Below are positions 9,374-17,647 of a stretch of DNA of 64,000 bases, piece by piece (positions within the stretch are counted from its first letter, which is position 1; each line of letters begins with the position of its first letter). The DNA comes from JAITVB01 sp031553805. GTDB lineage: Bacteria > Bacteroidota > Bacteroidia > Bacteroidales > Rikenellaceae. The DNA lies in the NCBI GenBank assembly GCA_031553805.1, contig JAVBLC010000005.1, forward strand, positions 310,001-374,000, in the 5' to 3' direction. The position numbers were made by a program, and so were the translations under genes. Under the pieces are notes generated by a model. The model had not been told where the DNA came from, made no database searches, and saw only the letters and a list, made by a program, of their open reading frames with translations.

Positions 9374-10059
9374 AGGTTCGAAAGGTCAAAGCGGTAGCCG
9401 TAGCCCGAACGGTTGGAGATGAGCGAGGCACGGGTCCCCAGTTTCTTGCGCAGGCGGGTGATGTGGACATCGACCGTGCGCTCGGTGATATAAGGCGTTT
9501 CAGACCACAACGTGTCGATCAGGTCGGCGCGTGAAAAAATGCGCGACGGGTTGGAGGCCAGCAGCGAGAGGAGTTCGAATTCGGTTTTGGTCAGCGCGAT
9601 GCGTTCTTCACCCACGAAAACTTCTTTCAGCGCCGGATCAATCGTCACATCGCCAAACGTCATTTTGGCCGCGGCCGTATCGGCAGGGTCGGCTGTGCGG
9701 CCCCGTTTGAGGACGGCTTTTACGCGTGCCACCACCTCTTTGATCGAGAACGGTTTTGAGATATAGTCATCGCCACCGACCGAGAAACCAGTGAGCATAT
9801 CGTTTTCGGTGTCTTTGGCCGTGAGGAAGATAATGGGCACCCTTTTGCCTTCGCGGCGCAGGGTTTCGGCCATTTTGTAGCCCGACATCCCGCCCATCAT
9901 CACGTCGAGCAGGATCAGGGCCTGGTTGGGTGCAAGCTTTTCGATCGCTTCCTCGGCCGAATAGGCGCAGGTGATCTCAAAGCCTTCGTTGGCCAGGTTG
10001 AATTCGAGGATTTCGCAAATATCGCGTTCGTCGTCGACGATCAGGATTTTTTCGTTCAT
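9370..10059 (-). CDS. phoB: PhoB-like response regulator
   Basis: 229 residues from the ATG at 10059; an upstream in-frame TTG at 10128 would add 23 residues with no family resemblance, so it was rejected. The receiver domain has DDE at residues 9-11, the phospho-acceptor Asp52 (LILLDVMM) and the Lys in SKPFS. The C-terminal OmpR/PhoB winged helix (residues ~130-228) ends with the usual RSGYGYRF. It should bind promoters of phosphate genes upstream. ATGA overlap with the kinase. About 500 bp of repeat-rich DNA separates it from phoU, so it may have its own promoter; a TACTTTTG -7 element lies at 10104-10111 (minus strand). Confidence 0.92.
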   Translation of the reverse strand: MNEKILIVDDERDICEILEFNLANEGFEITCAYSAEEAIEKLAPNQALILLDVMMGGMSGYKMAETLRREGKRVPIIFLTAKDTENDMLTGFSVGGDDYISKPFSIKEVVARVKAVLKRGRTADPADTAAAKMTFGDVTIDPALKEVFVGEERIALTKTEFELLSLLASNPSRIFSRADLIDTLWSETPYITERTVDVHITRLRKKLGTRASLISNRSGYGYRFDLSNL

Positions 10060-10126
10060 TTTGTTTAAGTAAGAATTTCTTTGTTCCCACTTTTGTCTTG
10101 ATACAAAAGTAAGAACTATTCTGTCC

Positions 10127-10326
10127 AACTTTTTTTCTTGATAAAAAAAGTTACAAAAAAATCAAGCGCGTTCGTTCAGTTACGAATTACGAGTTAGGAG
10201 TTTTTGCCTTTATTATTGCAAAGGGAAAATTCCCCCGTGCGGGTACGCACCGTCCACAACTCGCCCTTCGGGCTCAGACAGTGGACTCCGCTGACGCTTC
10301 TCTCCATATTTTTCTTAACGCCATTT
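10127..10326 (-). repeat. mosaic intergenic repeat, locus 1 (minus orientation)
   Basis: Holds an inverted repeat AACTTTTTTT-6 nt-AAAAAAAGTT (10127-10152) and, at 10252-10326, a 75-nt block about 90% identical by eye to the reverse complement of 23796-23870. Its core is GTCCAC..GCCCGAAGGGC..GTGGAC. The flanking GC-rich block continues to about 10365. Related copies are at about 16590-16832, 23750-23990 and 51785-52190. No ORF of its own. Confidence 0.75.
10225..10251. repeat. short hairpin repeat, copy 2 of 6
   Basis: GAAAATTCCCCC followed by the hairpin GTGCG-GGTA-CGCAC and a final C. It abuts the GTCCAC core of mosaic locus 1. Confidence 0.7.
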
Positions 10327-10400
10327 GTTTGGAGGCGCATTGCGGGGCGCCGCCCCGCGCCTATCGGCAGGTTATGAATGCAGAGAACCTTTTTCAGTAC

Positions 10401-10430
10401 AGGAAATAATTCCGTGTGCAGGGACGCACC
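10401..10430. repeat. short hairpin repeat, copy 3 of 6
   Basis: AATAATTCC then GTGTGCAGGGACGCACC, matching the six-copy family. It directly precedes the 122-bp palindromic repeat at 10432. Confidence 0.65.
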
Positions 10431-10431
10431 G

Positions 10432-10553
10432 GGTGTGCGGAGCGTGCGGCAGGTTTGGAAGATCGTTTAGGTTTTTACACCGGAGCGTACTTTAGTACGT
10501 GAGGATTAAAAATTCAAAAGATATTTCAAAGATGCCGTGCTATACGCGCAGCC
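10432..10553. repeat. ~122-bp palindromic repeat, copy A
   Basis: Imperfect inverted repeat centred on CGTAC-TTTA-GTACG (centre about 10492). The arms pair over roughly 55 nt, ending in GTGTGCGGAG on the left and TACGCGCAGCC on the right. It shares the core AGCGTACTTyAGTACGTGAGGA with copies at 11268-11389 and 29039-29160. The right end runs almost into the phoU stop (10559). Confidence 0.75.
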
Positions 10554-10558
10554 TATGG

Positions 10559-11224
10559 CTACGCGCCACCCCCGTGCTTCAACACTTTTGCGTCTATGTA
10601 GAAAACTATGTCTTCGACGATGTTGCTGCAATGATCGCCTATGCGTTCTAACTTGCGGATCATCAGCGAAGTTTTCAACGCGCAGCGGGCCATCGACGGA
10701 GTTTCCCGGATGTAATTGGAAAGGATGTCGAGCGAAGCGCCGTAGAGCGTGTCGATCTCCTCGTCGCGGGCCAGAATTTTTCCCGACAGGCGCGTGTTTT
10801 CGGACTCGAGCGCCACGTAGCTCTCGGAAAGCATCGTGATCAGCGTGTCGAACATCTTTTCGAGTTGCAGCTCTTCGAGTACTTTCGGGTCGATCTTATT
10901 GCAGTCGTCCTCGATCACATGGCGGGCGATGCCCTCGGCAAAGTCGCCGATACGTTCGAGCGTGCTACTGATCTTGATCAGCGACAGCACCAGGCGCAGG
11001 TCGACCGCCACAGGGCTGAACAGGGCAATGTAGTTTTCACAATCGCTGTCGATCTTCAGTTCAAAAGCGTCGACACGCTTCTCGCGGCTGGCGATTTCAC
11101 GGGCCAGGTCGATGTCGCCGTTGAAGAAGGCTTGTTTCGATTTTTCGAGTTGCGAAAGCACCAGCTTCCACATTTCGTTGACCTCTTCTTTGAGGGCCTG
11201 AAGTTCTTTTTCGGTATGTTTCAT
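10559..11224 (-). CDS. phoU: PhoU phosphate-signalling protein
   Basis: 221 residues, all-helical, two tandem PhoU domains (about residues 10-100 and 115-210) with the metal-binding-type ESxxE/D patterns such as ERIGDFAEG and ERIGDHCSN. PhoU ties the Pst transporter to the PhoR kinase and represses the Pho response when phosphate is plentiful. It sits between pstB (166 bp upstream) and phoB, each gap filled by one copy of the same 122-bp palindrome, so its mRNA would be flanked by two long hairpins. Confidence 0.94.
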   Translation of the reverse strand: MKHTEKELQALKEEVNEMWKLVLSQLEKSKQAFFNGDIDLAREIASREKRVDAFELKIDSDCENYIALFSPVAVDLRLVLSLIKISSTLERIGDFAEGIARHVIEDDCNKIDPKVLEELQLEKMFDTLITMLSESYVALESENTRLSGKILARDEEIDTLYGASLDILSNYIRETPSMARCALKTSLMIRKLERIGDHCSNIVEDIVFYIDAKVLKHGGGA

Positions 11225-11267
11225 TTTTTGCTTTCTTTGAATTGTTAGCGGTTGCCGGATCAGGCGG

Positions 11268-11389
11268 CGGGTGTGCGGAGAGTGTGCTGGATTTTGTCTA
11301 TCGCTTCTGTTTTCACCCGCAGCGTACTTCAGTACGTGAGGACGAAAACAGGAAGGATGGGCAAAATACGGCGCGCTATACGCGCAGCC
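11268..11389. repeat. ~122-bp palindromic repeat, copy B
   Basis: Centre CGTAC-TTCA-GTACG at about 11328. The arms GAAAACAG..ACAAAAT on each side pair well, and the ends are GTGTGCGGAG and TACGCGCAGCC as in copy A. It fills the pstB-phoU gap and reaches the pstB stop at 11391. Confidence 0.75.
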
Positions 11390-11390
11390 A

Positions 11391-12137
11391 TCATCCGAAT
11401 CTGCCGGTAATGTAGTCCTGGGTTTGCTTTTTCTCCGGACTCAAAAACATCTTTTTGGTGTCGTTATACTCAACCAATTCGCCCAACATGAAAAAGCCGG
11501 TTTTGTCGCTTACGCGGGCGGCCTGCTGCATATTGTGGGTGACGATGACGATCGTATAGTCCTGCTTCAGCTGGTGGATCAACTCCTCGATCTTCGAGGT
11601 CGAGATCGGGTCGAGGGCCGAGGCCGGTTCGTCCATCAGCAGCACCGAGGGCGAAATGGCCAACGCACGGGCGATGCACAGGCGTTGCTGTTGCCCGCCC
11701 GAGAGTTCGAAAGCCGATTTTTTCATCTTGTCCTTCACCTCGTCCCACAGGGCGGCCGAGCGAAGCGACTCTTCGACCCGGGCGACGATCAAGTTTTTGT
11801 CATTTATTCCATTGACCCGAAGGCCGTAGGCCACATTCTCAAAAATCGTTTTCGGGAAAGGATTGGGCTTCTGGAAAACCATGCCGACTTCCTTGCGCAG
11901 GTCGTCGACCAGCACCGAGCGACTGTAGATGTTCTTCCCGCCGATCAGGCATTCGCCCTCGAGGCGCGTGCCTTCGATCAGGTCGTTCATCCGGTTGAAC
12001 AGGCGCAGAAAAGTCGATTTTCCGCAGCCCGACGGGCCGATGAAAGCCGTGACCGTATTGGCGTCCATTTTCATGGAAATGTTTTTCAACGCGTGAAAAT
12101 CGCCGTAGTAGAAATTGACGTTATTTGCTTCAATCAT
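11391..12137 (-). CDS. pstB: phosphate ABC transporter ATPase PstB
   Basis: 248 residues, normal length. Walker A GPSGCGKST near residue 33, signature LSGGQQQRLCIARA near residue 146, Walker B VLLMDEPASALDP, and the His of the switch region (IVTHN). It hydrolyses ATP to drive phosphate import through PstC/PstA at the inner membrane. The ATG follows the pstA stop by 4 bp. Confidence 0.97.
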   Translation of the reverse strand: MIEANNVNFYYGDFHALKNISMKMDANTVTAFIGPSGCGKSTFLRLFNRMNDLIEGTRLEGECLIGGKNIYSRSVLVDDLRKEVGMVFQKPNPFPKTIFENVAYGLRVNGINDKNLIVARVEESLRSAALWDEVKDKMKKSAFELSGGQQQRLCIARALAISPSVLLMDEPASALDPISTSKIEELIHQLKQDYTIVIVTHNMQQAARVSDKTGFFMLGELVEYNDTKKMFLSPEKKQTQDYITGRFG

Positions 12138-12141
12138 AAGA

Positions 12142-12996
12142 TCAGTTCGTTTTGACTTTGTTGCCGAAATAACGGCGCAGGAAGTTAGCCAATAGGTTAG
12201 CGATCAAGACAATGGCGATCAGCACGAGGGCCGTGCCGTAGGCGATCGGGCGCGAGGCTTCGATGTCGGTGCCGCTGGTGGCGATCACGTAGAGGTGGTA
12301 CGGCAGCGCCATCACCTGGTCGAAAATGCTGCTGGGCAGCTTGGGCAGGAAATAGGCCGCCACGGTAAAAAGGATCGGGGCCGTTTCACCGGAAACACGC
12401 CCTACGGATAAGATCAGCCCGGTGATGATGTTCGGAAATGCCATCGGCAGCGTCACGCGGCGGATCGTCTGCAGGCGGCTCGCGCCGAGGGCCAGACTGC
12501 CGGTACGGAACGTATCGGGAATCGCTTTCAAGGCTTCCTCGGTGGTGCGGATGATCAGCGGCAGCACGAGCAGGCCGAGGGTCAACGAGCCGGCCAGGAT
12601 TGAGTCGCCGAAGCCGAGCGTATTGACAAAGAGCGCCATCCCGAATAGCCCGAAGACGATCGAGGGGATGCTCCCCAGGTTGTTGGTCATCATCCGGATA
12701 AAGCGCACGATCCAACCGTTGCCGGCATATTCGTTGATATAGATGCCGGCCATCACGCCGAGCGGGAAAGCGAAGACGATGCTTCCGGCCACCAGGGAGA
12801 GCGTTCCGACAATGGCTGGAAAAATGCCTCCGCCGGTCATCCCGTCGGTCGGCGCGGCAGTCAGAAATTCCCAACTGATGACGCCTGCGCCGTGGTAGAG
12901 GATGAAGCCGAGGATCCAGAACAAGATGCCGACCACCAGGATACCGAGCAGGCGGAAGACGAAAAAGGCTATCTTTTGAGAGGTACGCTTGCTCAT
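12142..12996 (-). CDS. pstA: phosphate ABC transporter permease PstA
   Basis: 284 residues with about six membrane segments. The permease EAA-type loop is recognisable at TFRTGSLALGASRLQTIRR (residues ~165-183). PstA forms the channel with PstC. Its start overlaps the pstC stop (ATGA), and pstB begins 4 bp after its stop: tight operon spacing. Confidence 0.95.
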   Translation of the reverse strand: MSKRTSQKIAFFVFRLLGILVVGILFWILGFILYHGAGVISWEFLTAAPTDGMTGGGIFPAIVGTLSLVAGSIVFAFPLGVMAGIYINEYAGNGWIVRFIRMMTNNLGSIPSIVFGLFGMALFVNTLGFGDSILAGSLTLGLLVLPLIIRTTEEALKAIPDTFRTGSLALGASRLQTIRRVTLPMAFPNIITGLILSVGRVSGETAPILFTVAAYFLPKLPSSIFDQVMALPYHLYVIATSGTDIEASRPIAYGTALVLIAIVLIANLLANFLRRYFGNKVKTN

Positions 12997-14201
12997 AATC
13001 CTTTGTTCTTTTGCTGTTTCGAAATCATTTCGGCCGAGGCGCTGATGACCATCGTGATCAGAAAGAGGATGCAGCCAAGCATGAACAGCGCCTGGTAGTG
13101 CGCTCCCCCGGCGGGGGCTTCGCCCAGTTCGGCGGCGATCGTGGCGGGAATCGTGCGCACGGGTTCGAACAACGAATGCGGCATCACGGCGGCGGTGCCG
13201 GTGACCATCAGCACAGCCATCGTTTCGCCGATCGCCCGGCCGATACCCAGTACCACAGCGGCCATAATGCCCGACGAGGCGTAAGGCACAACCACTTTAT
13301 AGATCGTCTGCCAATGCGTCGCGCCGAGTGCGAGGCTCGCTTCGCGCATCGCTTTCGGAGTACTGCGCAGGGCGTCCTCGGCAATGGTGATGATCGTCGG
13401 CAGGGCCATGATCGCCAGGATCAGGCTCCCGGCCAACGCTGTTTCCCCCACCGGCAGGTTTAACGTTTTCTGGATTAACGGCACCAGAACCACTAAGCCA
13501 AAGAAGCCGTAAACCACCGACGGAATACCCGCCAGCAACTCAATGGTTGGTTTCAATGCTTTACGGGTGCGGGGCCTAGCCAGTTCCGAGAGGTAAATCG
13601 CTACGCCAAGTCCTAGCGGAAGAGCGATTAAGATTGCAAAAAAACTCACCCACAATGTTCCCATGATCAACGGGAGTACCCCGAATTGAGCCGAAGGCGT
13701 GGCAGTAGGCATCCACGTCTTGCCGCCAAAAAAGTCTGCCGGGTGGATGTTGCGGTCGGGCAGGATTTTTACACCCGATTGGTCGACCGGCAGGTATTTT
13801 TCCGGCAGAAAGGCGATGATGCCTGGCGTCGTAGCGATCACTTCGCCCAGTTTCTCGGGCAGCAGTTCGTAATCGGCCCCGAGCTCTTCGTCGGAATAGA
13901 TCGAAAAAATATCGTCGAAGCGGAACGGGGTGATCTCTTCCGCTTTGCCGCCCAATTCCGACCAGTCGGTGATCTCCCTGTCGAAGATTTTCCGGATCAG
14001 GGTCGGGTCGAGTTCCGTGACCGGATTCGAGGCGTTGACGCACAGCGCGTAGCCCTTTTCGACCTCGGGACTGCCGAACAGCCCCGCCCCCTCGCGGAAG
14101 AGGAAGACGATGATCAGCAAGATCACAAGGCTTGCCACGCCTCCGGAGAGGGTGAGCAAGCCTTCGATCGTGCGTTCAATTATTCTGTTAAATCGTTTCA
14201 C
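12993..14201 (-). CDS. pstC: phosphate ABC transporter permease PstC with a PstS-like periplasmic insertion
   Basis: 402 residues, about 100 longer than a standard PstC. The first membrane segment (residues ~20-36) is followed by residues ~46-158, which are not permease-like. They closely resemble the middle of the PstS next door: compare IRKIFDREITDWSELGG here with LESIFMGKITNWKEVGG in PstS, followed by a TPGIIAFLPEKYL block like the PstS family TPGAIGYV. The remaining five membrane segments and the EAA loop (AMREASLALGATHWQTI) are normal. The insertion lacks most of a binding protein, so it is at best half a lobe; whether it touches phosphate or docks PstS is unknown. 4 bp from pstS, ATGA overlap with pstA. 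Confidence 0.92.
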   Translation of the reverse strand: MKRFNRIIERTIEGLLTLSGGVASLVILLIIVFLFREGAGLFGSPEVEKGYALCVNASNPVTELDPTLIRKIFDREITDWSELGGKAEEITPFRFDDIFSIYSDEELGADYELLPEKLGEVIATTPGIIAFLPEKYLPVDQSGVKILPDRNIHPADFFGGKTWMPTATPSAQFGVLPLIMGTLWVSFFAILIALPLGLGVAIYLSELARPRTRKALKPTIELLAGIPSVVYGFFGLVVLVPLIQKTLNLPVGETALAGSLILAIMALPTIITIAEDALRSTPKAMREASLALGATHWQTIYKVVVPYASSGIMAAVVLGIGRAIGETMAVLMVTGTAAVMPHSLFEPVRTIPATIAAELGEAPAGGAHYQALFMLGCILFLITMVISASAEMISKQQKNKGL

Positions 14202-14205
14202 GCGC

Positions 14206-15021
14206 TTATTTTACGGTGATGAATCCGACTTCGCTGACGATCTTCTGACCGGCGGGCGAGAGGACGAAGTCGATAAACGGTTTTACTTTCGCTTCGTTGT
14301 TGGTCGTATAGTAGTAGTACAGCGGGCGGACGATCGGATAGCTCTTGTTCTTGGCGTTAGCCACCGACGGTTCGACATAGGTTCTCCCGGCGTCATACGA
14401 TATGCTCACCGCCGACACGTCCTTGTTCAGGTAGGCCAGGCCCACGTAACCGATCGCCCCCCGGGTCTGGCTCACCGACTGGATGATCGCGCCGGTGGCG
14501 GGCATGCTCATGATGCCGTTCATGTAGTTTTTATTTTTAAGCACGCTTTCCTTGAAGAACTCGTAGGTGCCCGACGACGTTTCACGCGAATAGGGAACGA
14601 TCTTCAGGTCGTCGCCACCCACTTCTTTCCAGTTGGTGATCTTGCCCATGAAGATGCTTTCGAGCTGTTCGCGGGTCAGTTTCTTCACCTTGTTCGAGGG
14701 GTGAACGACCACAGCCAGGGCGTCCCAGGCGGCGATCACCTCTTTAACGCTCTTGCCGCCTTCCTGGAGTTTTTGTTTTTCGTCGAATTTGATTTTACGC
14801 GAAGCCTGGGCCAGATCGGTCGTACCTTCGACCAATGCCGAAATCCCAACCCCGCTGCCGCCGCCCGTTACGGTCAGGGTCTTTGCTGGATTTGCTTTCA
14901 TAAAAGCTTCGGCTTCTTTCTGCGACAGGGGCAGCATCGTGTCCGAACCTTTGATCTTCTGAGCCTGGGCGCTCCCGGCCAAAACAGCCACCGCCAGGGC
15001 GGCCAAAATCATCTTTTTCAT
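14206..15021 (-). CDS. pstS: periplasmic phosphate-binding protein PstS
   Basis: 271 residues from the ATG at 15021, which opens a clean signal peptide (MKK, hydrophobic LAALAVAVLAG, cut after AQA near residue 18). An upstream in-frame start at 15048 would add nine residues before it and is less likely. Phosphate-binding motifs GSDTMLPL near the N terminus, GGGSGVG, and SRETSSGTYEFF are intact. It delivers phosphate to PstCA. First of the tight pstSCAB run; a TAATTTTG -7 element is at 15046-15053 with no -33 at normal spacing. Confidence 0.95.
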   Translation of the reverse strand: MKKMILAALAVAVLAGSAQAQKIKGSDTMLPLSQKEAEAFMKANPAKTLTVTGGGSGVGISALVEGTTDLAQASRKIKFDEKQKLQEGGKSVKEVIAAWDALAVVVHPSNKVKKLTREQLESIFMGKITNWKEVGGDDLKIVPYSRETSSGTYEFFKESVLKNKNYMNGIMSMPATGAIIQSVSQTRGAIGYVGLAYLNKDVSAVSISYDAGRTYVEPSVANAKNKSYPIVRPLYYYYTTNNEAKVKPFIDFVLSPAGQKIVSEVGFITVK

Positions 15022-15045
15022 CTTTATACGCTTGATATTACGTGA

Positions 15046-15053
15046 CAAAATTA
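15046..15053 (-). promoter_or_regulatory. pstS -7 promoter element without a -33 box
   Basis: TAATTTTG on the minus strand, 25 bp from the pstS ATG, matches TAnnTTTG. No TTG is found 19-21 bp upstream, so activator dependence (PhoB) is inferred. Confidence 0.5.
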
Positions 15054-15103
15054 GAGTGTGGATATTACCTTGTTGAAAAGAAATTGTTACGAAACGGTTA
15101 AGA

Positions 15104-16426
15104 TCAGAACTTGTACTGCACGCGCAGGGTGAAGACGTCGTTCTTCACGTCGTTCGTAAAATTGGGCAGGTTGATCGTTTTTTCGTTCCGGTTCAACTCG
15201 TAGTAGGCCGTCACGCGGATTGCGTTGCTGGCCCGCCACAGCAAGCCGAAACCCCAGGTATTGTGGGTCAGGTCGGCCAGGGTGGTGTTCGAACCGTCGA
15301 CGCCGATCTCGTTGCCCGAGAGTTTTGTGTTGGGGTCATACCAGTCATACTTGGCTACGGCTGAGAACGACGAGCGGCCCAAGTCCTGCACCAGCATCGC
15401 GTAACCGCCTGCGAAATTACGGATGTAGGTATCGGCCGTCTTGAAATTCGATGCGGTGGCTTCGAGAAACACCAGCGACGAATAGTTCGGGCTCTTGCTC
15501 CCGGCAGGGCCGCCGGGCTGGGTACCGAAAAGGTATTCGCCGCGCAACTGGGTCAGCCCCAACGGGCTCATCACGCTGAATTGGGCGTCGAAACCGAAGT
15601 ATTCGCGTTTGGCGTAAGCGCCTTTATTGCTATCATCGTCATTGAGGACGAACGATTTTCCGTCCATTGTGTAGACGTTCCTGTTCAGTTGCACCACGCT
15701 GCCATTATAATACGAAGCGCCGATACCGAACTTTGCATCGCCGCCGATCGGTTTGTTTAGCGAAAGGTGCCCTATAAAGTCCTTGCGGTTATCAGTTTCG
15801 GGCTTGATACCGTTACCTGCGAAGAAACCGCCTTCGAATTTGAGGATGTTCCACGGCGAGGTCTTCGAGGGTTGCAAGATGATCGCTCCGCCCAGGTCGC
15901 GCTCTTCGGGAAACAAGGTCTGAAAAACGGTCGAACGTTCGGGCGATTCGCGGCGCGACGACGAGTAGCTGATCTCGTAGCCGAACGGGCGGTCGAACAC
16001 CCCGGCCTTGAGCAAGTTGGTCCCTACCCACGGGTCTTTGACGATGAGGTAGGCGTCTTTCAGCCCGAGTCCTTTTTCGGTCAGGTCGATTTGGAACACG
16101 CCCGAGAACAGGCCGTCTTCGTAGGCGAATTTGATGCGGCCGCGGCGGATGCCGATGCGGTCGAACGACTTGCCCGGGTGGGTATTGATCCCGCCCACTT
16201 TGAGCGAGGCGTCCTGTTCGCCCCATTGGTACTGGGCTTGAAGGTAACCCGACACCTTCAGTTTCTGAAGGACGCGCACACCGTCTTCCAGCGTGGAAAC
16301 ACGCTGTTCGAGGCGTTCTGTTTCGGTGAGTTCGGGTTCCTTCATCTGGGCCGAAGCGGCCGTGCAGAGGGTGAAACTGCCGAGGAGGAAGGCCAGGGCC
16401 TTGGTCGGCGTAAAGGGTCTTTTCAT
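15104..16426 (-). CDS. phosphate-selective porin O/P family outer-membrane protein
   Basis: 440 residues from the ATG at 16426 (a TTG at 16435 is in frame but unnecessary). Signal peptide with cleavage after AASA near residue 27, a short coiled stretch (TERLEQRVSTLEDGVRVLQ), then a porin barrel of alternating strands ending in an aromatic C-terminal strand (LRVQYKF). OprP/OprO-type domain: GIRRGRIKFAYEDGLFSG and KAGVFDRPFGYEISYSSSRRESPERS are characteristic. Likely brings phosphate or polyphosphate across the outer membrane. 82 bp upstream of pstS on the same strand, so it heads the Pho cluster or is separately promoted. Substrate inferred from family and context. Confidence 0.9.
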   Translation of the reverse strand: MKRPFTPTKALAFLLGSFTLCTAASAQMKEPELTETERLEQRVSTLEDGVRVLQKLKVSGYLQAQYQWGEQDASLKVGGINTHPGKSFDRIGIRRGRIKFAYEDGLFSGVFQIDLTEKGLGLKDAYLIVKDPWVGTNLLKAGVFDRPFGYEISYSSSRRESPERSTVFQTLFPEERDLGGAIILQPSKTSPWNILKFEGGFFAGNGIKPETDNRKDFIGHLSLNKPIGGDAKFGIGASYYNGSVVQLNRNVYTMDGKSFVLNDDDSNKGAYAKREYFGFDAQFSVMSPLGLTQLRGEYLFGTQPGGPAGSKSPNYSSLVFLEATASNFKTADTYIRNFAGGYAMLVQDLGRSSFSAVAKYDWYDPNTKLSGNEIGVDGSNTTLADLTHNTWGFGLLWRASNAIRVTAYYELNRNEKTINLPNFTNDVKNDVFTLRVQYKF

Positions 16427-16454
16427 CGCTTTCAAATAGTTTTGTTTGACGCTG

Positions 16455-16462
16455 CAAAACTA
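16455..16462 (-). promoter_or_regulatory. porin -7 promoter element without a -33 box
   Basis: TAGTTTTG on the minus strand, 29 bp from the ATG. As at pstS, no TTG lies at the usual distance. Both upstream regions carry GTAACA (37-49 bp before the -7 box). Confidence 0.45.
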
Positions 16463-16589
16463 TTTTCAGCCAATTACGGACATCCCTACATCCTTATTAC
16501 AATAATGTTACATTTTCTATCTCACTAAATATCAAACGACTTATTGTTTTTTTCTCTTTGGAGCTCGACCTCAAACTACTTTTTAAGCC

Positions 16590-16832
16590 TGGACTTCGTA
16601 GGCCAGCGGGCCAAAGGCCCGCAACGCGCATATAGCCGATTGGCGTGAAGAACCGGAGCGAAGCGGAACTCAGCGACCAACGGGAGCTAAAAAGCTTGAG
16701 AAAAACGTGGTAAAGTCCACTGTTTTAGCCCGAAGGGCGAGTTGTGGACGCAACAGCTTTTCTCAAGCTTTTTTAGCGAATCGGATAACGCGCTTGACTT
16801 TTTTGCAACTTTTTTTGTCAAGAAAAAAAGTT
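16590..16832 (+). repeat. mosaic intergenic repeat, locus 2 (plus orientation)
   Basis: Order: GC hairpin GCGGGCC-aaa-GGCCCGC with CATATAGCC (to about 16637); GGCGTGAAG; an outer inverted repeat AAGCTTGAGAAAA / TTTTCTCAAGCTT (16692-16770) enclosing GTCCAC..CCCGAAGGGCG..GTGGAC; and finally AACTTTTTTT-6 nt-AAAAAAAGTT (16807-16832). The same modules in the same order occur at the other mosaic loci. No gene is seen between 16427 and 16896. Confidence 0.75.
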
Positions 16833-16881
16833 GGACAGAAATATCATAAAGACAGTGCTTTCAGGTACAGTTCTAAAAAAG

Positions 16882-16911
16882 AAGAACAGGCTGCGCTCAC
16901 AACCTGTTCTT
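16882..16911 (-). terminator. terminator of the LytTR operon
   Basis: AAGAACAGG / CCTGTTCTT stem with a 12-nt loop, followed on the minus strand by C and six U's. The regulator's TGA (16897-16899) lies inside the loop. Confidence 0.8.
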
Positions 16912-17631
16912 TTCCAAAAATTCAAGGAATTGTTCCTTATTGTTGCTCCCTAAGGGGATTTTGTGCGACCCCAAAATAATATGATTATTCTCAAACGCAT
17001 CGACCTTCGACAGGTTGACGATAAATGATTTGTGAATCCGGATAAACTGCTCCTGGGACAGTTTTTCCTCGACGTTCTTCATCGAGCTTTTGGTGACGTA
17101 GTTCTTGGTTGCCGTGGCAATTTTTACGTAATCTTTCAACCCCTCGACAAAAAGGATCTCTTCGAGATTGATGCGCACGGTCGAATACTCGACCCGCACC
17201 ATCATATAATCGGAAGTGGCCGGTACAGCAGCTGCTGGTGAAGCCGAAACGCCCGCCCCGCCCCCGTCGCGGCGGCGCAGTTGCATCCGTTCCTGGGCCT
17301 TGGTCACCGCCTGGTAAAAACGGTCGAAAGAAAACGGTTTCAGCAGGTAATCGACCACATTCAACTCATAACCCGTCAGGGCATAGTCGGGATAGGCCGT
17401 CGTAAAAACCACCAGCGGCAGGTGGTCGGTCATCCGCACGAAGTCGACCCCGGTCAGGTGCGGCATATTGATGTCGAGAAACATCAGGTCGACCGGTTCG
17501 CGCTGGATCAACTGCCCCGCCTCAATGGCACTCGAGCAGGTGGCAACCAGCTCCAGAAAACCGATTTTCGCGGAAAAATCCTCAATGATCTTCAGGGCCA
17601 ACGGTTCATCATCGACGGCAATGCACCTCAT
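16897..17631 (-). CDS. LytTR-family response regulator
   Basis: 244 residues. The receiver domain has VDDEP near residue 7, phospho-acceptor Asp53 (MFLDINMP) and the Lys in LLKPF. After a Gly/Ala/Pro-rich linker (residues ~120-140), the LytTR DNA-binding domain carries ILFVEGLKDYVKI and the C-terminal FIRIHKSFIVNL block. It should regulate transcription on a signal from the adjacent LytS-like kinase, whose stop is 16 bp upstream of this ATG. Likely targets include the barrel gene upstream in the same run, by context only. Confidence 0.92.
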   Translation of the reverse strand: MRCIAVDDEPLALKIIEDFSAKIGFLELVATCSSAIEAGQLIQREPVDLMFLDINMPHLTGVDFVRMTDHLPLVVFTTAYPDYALTGYELNVVDYLLKPFSFDRFYQAVTKAQERMQLRRRDGGGAGVSASPAAAVPATSDYMMVRVEYSTVRINLEEILFVEGLKDYVKIATATKNYVTKSSMKNVEEKLSQEQFIRIHKSFIVNLSKVDAFENNHIILGSHKIPLGSNNKEQFLEFLEKNRL

Positions 17632-17647
17632 AATTTACGAATTAAAT

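Noticed and set aside
10060..10128. 23-residue longer start (TTG) for the PhoB-like regulator
   Set aside because: Extension lies in repeat and promoter DNA and precedes the universal receiver start KILIVDDE.
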